From NCBI RefSeq assembly GCF_900541605.1, contig NZ_UQKJ01000025.1, positions 1-20,165 of the forward strand: DNA of 20,165 nucleotides. The letters are read 5' to 3'. The position numbers and the translations under genes are program-made. Source of the stretch: an uncultured Dialister sp. (GTDB lineage Bacteria > Bacillota > Negativicutes > Veillonellales > Dialisteraceae). The first letter of the stretch is position 1. Every line of letters begins with the position of its first letter. Below are positions 6,766 to 11,950 of the stretch, one piece after another. The notes under the pieces are model-generated. The model was not told the origin of the DNA. It worked only from the letters and a program-made list of their open reading frames with translations, and searched no databases.

Positions 6766-6830
6766 AAGTGAGAGTGGTACCGCGCCGATGCGCCTCTTTC
6801 CGTGGATTTCCCATGGAAAGGGGCTTTTTT
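6766..6830 (+). promoter_or_regulatory. Second T-box antiterminator/terminator tail (no stem I)
   Basis: AAGTGAGAGTGGTACCGCG (6766-6784) is a second, complete T-box core. It is followed by a 14-bp terminator stem with two GU pairs (6792-6805 with 6811-6824) and six T residues (6825-6830). Only 28 nt separate it from the first terminator, so there is no room for a second stem I. Either one sensing domain serves two expression platforms, or this is the remnant of a second T-box. Confidence 0.82.
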
Positions 6831-6870
6831 GGTTGGCGGTACGGTGCTAACGGATTGGCGCACCGGCATG

Positions 6871-7006
6871 GGGCTTCTAGCTGCTAGTTTTTAGCGGTTA
6901 GGAAAGCTGAACCGCCTACGGCACGGCTTACTTCCAGATACCCCGATTGAAAGCGCCGCAGGCAAATCAGTTTTCCTAACAGCTAGCCGCTAGAAGCTAG
7001 AAGCCC
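6871..7006. repeat. ~136-nt imperfect palindromic element, family A (copy 1)
   Basis: The left arm (from GGGCTTCTAGCTGCTAG, continuing to GTTAGGAAAGCTGA and GCCTACGGC) matches the reverse complement of the right arm (GGGCTTCTAGCTTCTAG, GTTAGGAAAACTGA, GCCTGCGGC) over about 50-60 nt per side. The centre is unpaired. It has no coding potential. Other copies are at 9227 and 20005, with a degenerate copy at 13449. The flank CCGTGCGAGTGACAC is also echoed at the other copies. It separates the T-box tails from the next gene. Confidence 0.82.
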
Positions 7007-7040
7007 GTGCGAGTGACACTACTCATCAGCATGACAACCG

Positions 7041-7093
7041 GCGGCAAAGCCGCTGGACCTCAACTCTCAATTCTCAGATTTCCATTCTCATAC
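7041..7093 (+). repeat. Palindrome-plus-heptad module (copy 2), ending at a ribosome binding site
   Basis: GCGGCAAAGCCGC (7041-7053) is followed after 5 nt by five heptads: CTCAACT, CTCAATT, CTCAGAT, TTCCATT and CTCATAC (7059-7093). The next base begins the AGGAGG ribosome binding site (7094-7099) of the following gene, so the repeat array runs right up to the translation signal. Confidence 0.88.
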
Positions 7094-7106
7094 AGGAGGA
7101 ACCATT

Positions 7107-8003
7107 ATGAAAACAGCTACCGAAAAACGTATTGATTTCCGCAATAACCTGAAGTCCCATAAAATCATGGTCACCCCGGGGGTGGGGGATGCCCTGGCAG
7201 CCCGGATTGCCGAGCTTGCCGGTATGACCTGCATCACCATGGGCGGTTACTCCGTATCCGCTTCCCGTCTGGGACAGCCGGACGTGGGCCTTCTTTCCTG
7301 CTCCGAAATGGCAGAGCAGCTCACGGGCATCTGCAACGCCGTAAATATCCCGGTCATCGCTGACGGCGATACGGGCTACGGCAATGCGCTGAACGTGATC
7401 CGCACGGAGCAGATGTTTGAACAGGCCGGGGCTGCCTGCATTTTCTTTGAAGACCAGGCATGGCCGAAGCGCTGCGGTCACATGGATGGGAAGCAGGTCA
7501 TTTCCGCCGAGGAACATGCCCAGAAAATCCGGGCCGCCGTGGATGCCCGTTTCGATAAGGAAACCATGATCATGTCCCGCACCGACAGCCGGGCTGTATA
7601 CGGCATTGACGACGCCATCGAACGGAGCAAGCGCTACGCCGACGCAGGCGCAGAAATCTGCTTCGCCGACGGTATTGGAAGCCGGGAGGAACTGGAAAAA
7701 TTCGCCCGGGGCATGGAAGGCAGCGGTGCCTACATTGTGGCCAATATGATCGAAGGCGGCAAGACGCCCCTCATTCCGGCCAGGGAACTGGAAGAAATGG
7801 GATTCTCCGTGGTCTTCTGGGCCTGCAGCGCTGTATACACCATTTCCAAAGCCCTCTACGACCTGTTCACCGGCCTCGAAAAGAACGGCACCACCGAAGC
7901 TACGGCAGACCGGATGATTGAATTCGGCAAGTTCAATCATATTATCGGCCTGGATACCTACAAAGAACTGGAACGGAAATACAAGGTAGACCGGGACGAC
8001 TGA
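7107..8003 (+). CDS. Isocitrate lyase/PEP mutase superfamily enzyme (carboxylate lyase type)
   Basis: A 298-residue TIM-barrel enzyme of the ICL/PEPM superfamily (2-methylisocitrate lyase, dimethylmalate lyase, oxaloacetate decarboxylase and related). The substrate/metal-binding motif ADGDTGYGN is at residues 85-93. The catalytic lyase motif EDQAWPKRCGH ends at residues 121-125; the cysteine in KRCGH is characteristic of the C-C lyases rather than the phosphonomutases. MIMSRTDSRAVYGIDDAIER follows. The product is likely a lyase splitting a 2-hydroxy- or alkyl-dicarboxylate. The exact substrate cannot be read from sequence, and no methylcitrate or nicotinate genes are adjacent. A strong AGGAGG precedes the ATG. 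The T-box leader lies 280 nt upstream, with a palindromic element between, so tRNA control of this gene is possible but doubtful. Confidence 0.85.
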   Translation: MKTATEKRIDFRNNLKSHKIMVTPGVGDALAARIAELAGMTCITMGGYSVSASRLGQPDVGLLSCSEMAEQLTGICNAVNIPVIADGDTGYGNALNVIRTEQMFEQAGAACIFFEDQAWPKRCGHMDGKQVISAEEHAQKIRAAVDARFDKETMIMSRTDSRAVYGIDDAIERSKRYADAGAEICFADGIGSREELEKFARGMEGSGAYIVANMIEGGKTPLIPARELEEMGFSVVFWACSAVYTISKALYDLFTGLEKNGTTEATADRMIEFGKFNHIIGLDTYKELERKYKVDRDD

Positions 8004-8071
8004 AAAAAGCGGCCCATGAATCACAAATAAGTCGGCCCATGGTTCCGTATGACCGGATTCCTATGGGTCAG

Positions 8072-8099
8072 GAGCGAGGAGTCAGGAGTGAGGAGTGAA
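8072..8099 (-). repeat. Heptanucleotide repeat, GAGTSAG variant
   Basis: There are four tandem 7-nt units: GAGCGAG, GAGTCAG, GAGTGAG and GAGTGAA. The reverse complement is CTCACTC-like, a variant of the CTCAANN units seen elsewhere. It sits just before the hairpin at 8103. Confidence 0.75.
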
Positions 8100-8102
8100 T
8101 GT

Positions 8103-8134
8103 GGCGGCGCACAAAGAATATAGCGCCGCCTTTT
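8103..8134 (+). terminator. Probable terminator after the lyase gene
   Basis: The stem GGCGGCGC/GCGCCGCC (8 bp, 12-nt loop) is followed by only four T residues. It lies 100 nt beyond the stop codon. Confidence 0.55.
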
Positions 8135-8268
8135 GAAACCGGACAGCGGTGAAGCTGAGGAATACAAAGCCCGCAGTGCCATATAAATTGATACACCGCA
8201 CCATCCCCGCAAGCGCTGCCCCGTTCCCTCTCAGTCCCGCAGCCACTTTTCTGCCGCAGGCTGATGTA

Positions 8269-8298
8269 CTCGATCTCGGCCTCGGCCTCAATCTCATG
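8269..8298 (+). repeat. Hexanucleotide repeat CTCNNN (copy 1)
   Basis: There are five 6-nt units: CTCGAT, CTCGGC, CTCGGC, CTCAAT and CTCATG. The copy at 11759-11788 differs at only two positions. The remaining DNA of the 8004-8431 gap holds the heptads and hairpin above and the divIVA promoter; no gene is seen. Confidence 0.8.
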
Positions 8299-8373
8299 TG
8301 CCTGTATTTTTCCTCCCTGGAACCTTTTGGACCTTTTTATCCCCCCTCTCCATTTCCCGGTGCTCTTCCCGAT

Positions 8374-8402
8374 TTGCCGAAATGGATGGAAACAAGTAAA
8401 AT
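8374..8402 (+). promoter_or_regulatory. Probable promoter of divIVA
   Basis: TTGCCG (8374-8379), a 17-nt spacer and TAAAAT (8397-8402) lie 29 nt before the divIVA start. The ribosome site AAGGAGG follows. Confidence 0.6.
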
Positions 8403-8431
8403 AGGGAAGAGAACCTTAAGGAGGCGTACCC

Positions 8432-9106
8432 ATGATTACACCAATGGACATCCATAATAAGACTTTCTCCAAGAGCCTTCGGGGCTACAGTGAAGAGGAG
8501 GTCAACGATTTTCTCCGGCAGATCGTGACGGACTATGAACAGATTTACCGGGAACATCGGGAAATGGAAGAACAGATGGACCAGATGAAGACGAAGCTGG
8601 CCAACTATGAAAAAATTTCCGAAACCATGACCAACACCCTGCAGCTGGCCAAGGATACCGCAGAAAACGTGAAGAAGAATGCAAAACGGAATGCGGACAT
8701 CCTCATTGCCAATGCGCACCAGGAGGGAAAGCGGACCATCCGCGATGCCGAAGAATCCCGGCGCCGGCTCATGGAAAACATGATCCGCACCGAAGGCAAC
8801 ATGAAGACCTACGTAGGCAAGATCCGGAGAGACCTGGAGCTCGCCCTGGCCGCCATCGACGCCATGGATAAGCTGGAAGTTCCCACCATGGCAGGCTTCC
8901 CGGCACTGGAAGAAAAGAAGGAAGAACCGGCTGAAGCAGCAAAGGAAGAACCACAGGAAGCAGCACCGGAAGAACCGGCAGCGCCTGCAGAAGAAGCAGA
9001 GGAACCGGCTCCGGCTGAAGCGCCGGAGGCGGAAGCTCCTGCAGAAGAAGAGGCGGACACCGAAGAAAAGCCGGAAGAACCGGCTGAAGAAAAACCGGAA
9101 GCCTGA
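8432..9106 (+). CDS. divIVA: DivIVA domain protein with acidic Pro/Ala/Glu tail
   Basis: A 224-residue protein. Residues 1-45 match the DivIVA membrane-binding domain (ITPMDIHNKTFSKSLRGYS, then EEEVNDFLRQIV). A long coiled coil follows to about residue 145, rich in E/K/Q/R/M. Residues ~155-224 form a low-complexity tail of E, A and P (repeats of EEPAE/APEE type) ending EKPEA. DivIVA proteins bind negatively curved membrane at poles and septa and organise division or cell-wall machinery. The tail is not part of the classical protein and is probably disordered and strongly acidic; its role is unknown. The start is set by AAGGAGG. It is monocistronic, with its own promoter and a strong bidirectional terminator. 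Confidence 0.9.
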   Translation: MITPMDIHNKTFSKSLRGYSEEEVNDFLRQIVTDYEQIYREHREMEEQMDQMKTKLANYEKISETMTNTLQLAKDTAENVKKNAKRNADILIANAHQEGKRTIRDAEESRRRLMENMIRTEGNMKTYVGKIRRDLELALAAIDAMDKLEVPTMAGFPALEEKKEEPAEAAKEEPQEAAPEEPAAPAEEAEEPAPAEAPEAEAPAEEEADTEEKPEEPAEEKPEA

Positions 9107-9159
9107 ATCCAATAAAAAAAACATCCCCACCTCGTGGCGGGGATGTTTTTTATTGGATT
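9107..9159. terminator. Bidirectional terminator between divIVA and the aroD operon
   Basis: The core stem ACATCCCC/GGGGATGT is flanked by A8 on the left and T6 on the right. The symmetry extends outward through AATCCAATAAAAAA/TTTTTTATTGGATT, making a palindrome of about 50 nt. It begins immediately after the divIVA stop codon. Confidence 0.92.
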
Positions 9160-9185
9160 CGGTCTTTTAACGGGAGGGTGCATCA

Positions 9186-9218
9186 GCCTGCGGCGGTTAT
9201 GTGGCTGGGCGGCGTGCA
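9186..9218 (+). repeat. Dispersed repeat shared with 4962-4994
   Basis: GCCTGCGGCGGTTATGTGG, followed by CTGGGCGGCG, corresponds to GCCTGCGGTGGTTGTGCGG at 4962. A similar sequence in inverted orientation lies at about 9370-9400 on the far side of the palindromic element. The two may be outer arms of one larger inverted structure (about 9181-9405). Confidence 0.6.
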
Positions 9219-9226
9219 CCCGTGCG

Positions 9227-9358
9227 GGGGCTTTTAGCTTCTAGCTGCTAGCTGTCAGGAAAGATGACTAGCCTACGGCATGAAAAAGCAGCCGGGAACA
9301 TGAATTGAAAGCGCCGCAGGCAAACCAGTTTCCCTAGCAGCTAATAGCTAGAAGCTCC
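9227..9358. repeat. ~132-nt imperfect palindromic element, family A (copy 2)
   Basis: The left arm (GGGGCTTTTAGCTTCTAGC, TGTCAGGAAAGATGA, GCCTACGGC) pairs with the right arm read in reverse (GGAGCTTCTAGCTATTAGC, TGCTAGGGAAACTGG, GCCTGCGGC). The inner segment TTGAAAGCGCCGCAGGCAAA is shared with copy 1. It is non-coding, lying between two transcription units. Confidence 0.85.
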
Positions 9359-9387
9359 GCATGTTCGCATGCCCGCCAGCCACACAA

Positions 9388-9433
9388 GCGGCGCAGCCGC
9401 GGAACCGGGGCTCTCAACTCTCTTCACTCAAAT
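9388..9433 (+). repeat. Palindrome-plus-heptad module (copy 3), abutting the aroD stop codon
   Basis: GCGGCGCAGCCGC (9388-9400) is followed by heptads CTCAACT, CTCTTCA and CTCAAAT (9413-9433). The next base starts the aroD stop codon (minus-strand TAG at 9436-9434). Confidence 0.85.
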
Positions 9434-10192
9434 CTATTTATACAGCACATCCAGCACCTGCTTCATTTCGGCGGCGGTGAGCTGGCCGGGGGCGCTGGCT
9501 TCTTTTCCGGCGGCAAAGGTGAGAGGACCGCCCATGCGGTTTCCGGCGGCCCTGGTGAGCATGCCCAGGGGACCCATGGCGATGGTGACTACCGGAGTTT
9601 CCGGAAAGCGGGTCATCCTTTTGGCGGCGGCGGAAATAAGGGCTGCTGCGTCTGCCGGTGTCTCCGGCATGACTGCGATTTTCAGGATATCCGGGTGGAA
9701 AGCGGCCATGGCTTCCAGGGTGTCCGTGATTTCAGCTTCCGGAAGGGCCCGGTGGAAGCTGTGGAAACTCATGAGGAGGGGAATTTTCTTTTCTCTGGCC
9801 TTCGCCATGAGGACCTTCGTATCCATGGGGTCATGGCCATATTCCACGTCCAGTACGTCGGCCCACCGGGAGGAAAGGAGAAGGGAAAGGATGGAGAAAT
9901 AGGTGTCCTCTTCCATGTCGTGGACCCCGCCCTGCCCCTTCGTGCGGACTGTGGTAAGGAGGGGAGTATCTTTGAAATGGCTGCGGATGATGCGGCAGGC
10001 TCTGTCCAGGTCCGAGGGGCCGTGGAAACCGTCCCGGTTCATGAGGTAGTCCACCCGCCACTCCAGCATGTCTAAAGGAACAGAGGCCAGGGAGGCGCAT
10101 TCCTGCTCCAGGGCCTCGAAATCGGAGGACACCAGGGGAACGCAGATTTTCGGCTTTCCTTCGCCGATGGTACAATTTCTGATTTTCAGCAT
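9434..10192 (-). CDS. aroD: Type I 3-dehydroquinate dehydratase
   Basis: A 252-residue protein, the same length as the Salmonella enzyme. It catalyses the third step of the shikimate pathway, dehydrating 3-dehydroquinate through a Schiff base. Family motifs are GEGKPKICVPLV, DMLEWRVDYL (Glu44, Arg46, Asp48), SFHSFHR with the catalytic His144, ILKIAVMP with the Schiff-base Lys171, and ASAPGQL. It differs at one usually conserved site: TVRTKGQGG has Gln87 where the Salmonella enzyme has Glu86 (RSAKEGG). HSF replaces the usual HDF. It has a strong ribosome site (AAAGGAGT) that overlaps the end of the upstream M24 peptidase gene region (12-nt gap), so the two form an operon. Function is very likely, though activity at the Gln87 site is a point to test. 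Confidence 0.93.
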   Translation of the reverse strand: MLKIRNCTIGEGKPKICVPLVSSDFEALEQECASLASVPLDMLEWRVDYLMNRDGFHGPSDLDRACRIIRSHFKDTPLLTTVRTKGQGGVHDMEEDTYFSILSLLLSSRWADVLDVEYGHDPMDTKVLMAKAREKKIPLLMSFHSFHRALPEAEITDTLEAMAAFHPDILKIAVMPETPADAAALISAAAKRMTRFPETPVVTIAMGPLGMLTRAAGNRMGGPLTFAAGKEASAPGQLTAAEMKQVLDVLYK

Positions 10193-10204
10193 GACAGACT
10201 CCTT

Positions 10205-11317
10205 TCAGGGGATTTCCCAGCCCCTGGGGGCATGGTTCAGGACTTCACAGCCGGTGTCGGTGACAAGGACCAGGTCTTCAATGCGGACACCGAATTTTCC
10301 GGGGAGGTATACGCCGGGTTCTATGGAAAAGATCATGCCCGGTTCTGCTGTGAGGGGAGAAGAGGAAGACACTTCTCCCTCTTCGTGTTCTTTGATGCCG
10401 ATGAAGTGGCCCAGACGGTGGGTAAAGAAGGGACCATAGCCGCCTTTGGCGATGTAATCCCGGGCTGCCCGGTCCAGTTCGGAAAGAGGAATGCCGGGGC
10501 GGACGAGGGATTCCGCCAGCTCCCCGGCTTCTCGGACCAGGGTGTGTACTTTCTTTTCTTCCTCCGAAGGGGTGCCGGTGAGGAAGGTGCGGGTCATATC
10601 GGAGCAGTAGTGGTCCTTCCGGCAGCCTATATCAAAGAGGGCCACATCCCCTTCATGGAACACCGTGTCGTCAGGCATGTGATGGGGGTCGGCGCCGTGG
10701 GGACCGAAGGAAACGATGGGCGGGAAGGAGAAGCCCTCTGCCCCCTCTTCCCCGTAGATGGCAAGGAGTCGGCGGGCGCATTCCTTTTCTGTCACCCCAT
10801 CATGGAGAAAGCGGGCAATCCGCTCCATGGCCCAGTCATTGATGAAGGAGGCGCGGCGCATGGTATCTGTTTCTTCTCCGTCCTTGATGGCCCGGGTCCG
10901 GTCCACGGCGGGGGAACCGTTTTTGAAGGACAGGTCCTTCCGTTTCTCCATGAGGGAAAGAAGGAAATGGGAGGGCCAGAATTTATCGATGCCTACGGTC
11001 CCTTCCGGCAGGTGGCGGGAGAGGAGGGTCAGACCGTCTTCGCCGTCTTCAAAGGAAATATCTGCCGGTAAACCTGCCTTTTCCGCCTCCTCCGGAGAAA
11101 GGTCCATGCCTTTGGACAGGGGAAAGAGGCGGTTTCGGATCCAGAGGGCGCTGCCCTTTGCGGGAACCAGAAGCACCGTGAGCCGTTCCCCGGGATGGAT
11201 GGTTTCTCCTGTCAGATACCACAGGGCAGCGGGCTCGGAAACCAGGAGGGAGGAAAGGCCCATTTCTTCCATCCGCCGGCGGACAGCGGCCAGCCGGTTT
11301 GCATGCATATCGTTCAT
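10205..11317 (-). CDS. M24 family Xaa-Pro aminopeptidase/dipeptidase
   Basis: A 370-residue creatinase-like N-terminal domain (~1-140) plus M24 pita-bread catalytic domain. All five dinuclear metal ligands are visible: Asp229 (LFDIGC), Asp240 (CSDMTRTF), His304 (RLGHFIGIKEHE), Glu333 (SIEPGVY) and Glu347 (RIEDLV). It is a cytoplasmic peptidase removing N-terminal residues before proline or cleaving Xaa-Pro dipeptides. I chose ATG 11317 because AAGGAGTGATACC lies just upstream. The open frame continues to 11512, but that part reads intergenic repeat DNA (SNLNSAF, LNSQTSILNS) and is not protein. It is the first gene of the operon with aroD. This pairing has no obvious metabolic logic. Confidence 0.9.
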   Translation of the reverse strand: MNDMHANRLAAVRRRMEEMGLSSLLVSEPAALWYLTGETIHPGERLTVLLVPAKGSALWIRNRLFPLSKGMDLSPEEAEKAGLPADISFEDGEDGLTLLSRHLPEGTVGIDKFWPSHFLLSLMEKRKDLSFKNGSPAVDRTRAIKDGEETDTMRRASFINDWAMERIARFLHDGVTEKECARRLLAIYGEEGAEGFSFPPIVSFGPHGADPHHMPDDTVFHEGDVALFDIGCRKDHYCSDMTRTFLTGTPSEEEKKVHTLVREAGELAESLVRPGIPLSELDRAARDYIAKGGYGPFFTHRLGHFIGIKEHEEGEVSSSSPLTAEPGMIFSIEPGVYLPGKFGVRIEDLVLVTDTGCEVLNHAPRGWEIP

Positions 11318-11347
11318 GGTATCACTCCTTAAGAATAAATTAACCCT

Positions 11348-11376
11348 ATTATATAACGAAAAAATAGAATTGAGAA
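11348..11376 (-). promoter_or_regulatory. Possible promoter of the M24 peptidase-aroD operon
   Basis: On the minus strand TATAAT (11353-11348) lies 30 nt before the start codon. At 17-nt spacing the -35 position is TTCTCA (11376-11371), which falls inside the heptad repeat array. The repeat may thus contribute the -35 element. Confidence 0.5.
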
Positions 11377-11443
11377 TTGAGGTTTGAGAATTGAGGTCCA
11401 GCCGCTTCGCGGCAAAGGCAGAGTTGAGATTTGAGAGTTGAGG
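11366..11443 (-). repeat. Double heptad array around a GCCGC palindrome (copy 4)
   Basis: Read on the minus strand: heptads CTCAACT, CTCAAAT and CTCAACT (11442-11422), then the palindrome GCCGCGAAGCGGC (11413-11401). After 4 nt come CTCAATT, CTCAAAC, CTCAATT and CTCAATT (about 11396-11366). This is the clearest tandem array in the window, with two runs of seven-base units flanking one palindrome. Confidence 0.88.
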
Positions 11444-11463
11444 CCCTGCCTGCGGCGCTTCCA

Positions 11464-11600
11464 CCGGAATCCCTCTGTCTGCTTCGCAGACATCATTCCG
11501 GCCGGGCCACAAAAGGAAGGTGCCTTAGTGTGCAGTAAAGGCACCAACCTGGGCCCGGCTCAGCAGTCCTCTGCAGGACTGCTGCCTTTGAAAAAGGGAG
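11464..11600. other. Run of consecutive hairpins (candidate structured RNA or repeat)
   Basis: Adjacent stems are: CCGGAAT/ATTCCGG (11464-11501) enclosing GTCTGC-TTC-GCAGAC (11477-11491); GCCGGGCC/GGCCCGGC (11501-11559) enclosing GGTGCCTT/AAGGCACC (11519-11545); CAGCAGTCC/GGACTGCTG (11561-11584); and a small CCTTT/AAAGG stem (11586-11598). All stems are perfect. There is no plausible reading frame and no T tract. I do not recognise a known riboswitch. It lies in the 633-nt gap between the M24 peptidase and acyl-CoA ligase genes. Confidence 0.55.
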
Positions 11601-11758
11601 ACTTTCCAATAGCGGCTGCCGCCGCAGTTGGATTCCTGATGACGCCCCCCAAAAATTGCAATTGACTCAGCAGGAGGTTCTCTTCCCCAAAGAAAACTGC
11701 CAACGGCTGAGAGATGGTGATGGGAATTGATGGTCCTGGGCCCACAGGGCCCTATACA

Positions 11759-11788
11759 CTCGATCTCGGCCTCGGTCTCAATCTCATT
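11759..11788 (+). repeat. Hexanucleotide repeat CTCNNN (copy 2)
   Basis: CTCGAT, CTCGGC, CTCGGT, CTCAAT and CTCATT, nearly identical to 8269-8298. The similarity is confined to the hexads and a preceding TAC/ACA-CT; surrounding sequence differs. Confidence 0.8.
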
Positions 11789-11794
11789 TGCCCG

Positions 11795-11836
11795 CAGGGC
11801 CTGTGCAGCTCGATGCTTCAGGCTAAAGGCTCAATG
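11795..11836 (+). repeat. Second copy of the AGGGCCTGTSCAGCTC repeat with heptads
   Basis: AGGGCCTGTGCAGCTC is followed by CTCGATG, CTTCAGG, CTAAAGG and CTCAATG (11809-11836), matching the arrangement at 103-132. Confidence 0.6.
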
Positions 11837-11887
11837 TCTCTGCCTGTTCATACAAAAACCATCCATACAAGGGCCAGCTGAATATTG

Positions 11888-11927
11888 TATAATATATGTA
11901 AATTAATTCATGAATCTGTTAATTCAT
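11888..11927 (+). promoter_or_regulatory. Promoter and possible operator of the acyl-CoA ligase gene
   Basis: TATAAT at 11888-11893 has no convincing -35. Just downstream are two identical TTAATTCAT direct repeats (11903-11911 and 11919-11927, offset 16 nt), the first overlapping the palindrome ATTCATGAAT (11906-11915). Their position just after the expected transcription start would suit a repressor. Confidence 0.5.
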
Positions 11928-11950
11928 AGGAATAGTATATGAGGTGTAAT

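Noticed and set aside
11366..11443. CRISPR array
   Set aside because: The repeat units are 7 nt with no spacers and there are no cas genes.
11318..11512. 65-residue N-terminal extension of the M24 peptidase
   Set aside because: It translates the heptad repeats and lies upstream of a clear ribosome site and a TATAAT box; the ATG at 11317 fits the family start.
11438..11745. Short open frames (75 and 61 codons) in the ligase leader region
   Set aside because: They run through hairpins and repeats, lack ribosome sites and give unrecognisable Pro/Ala-rich peptides.
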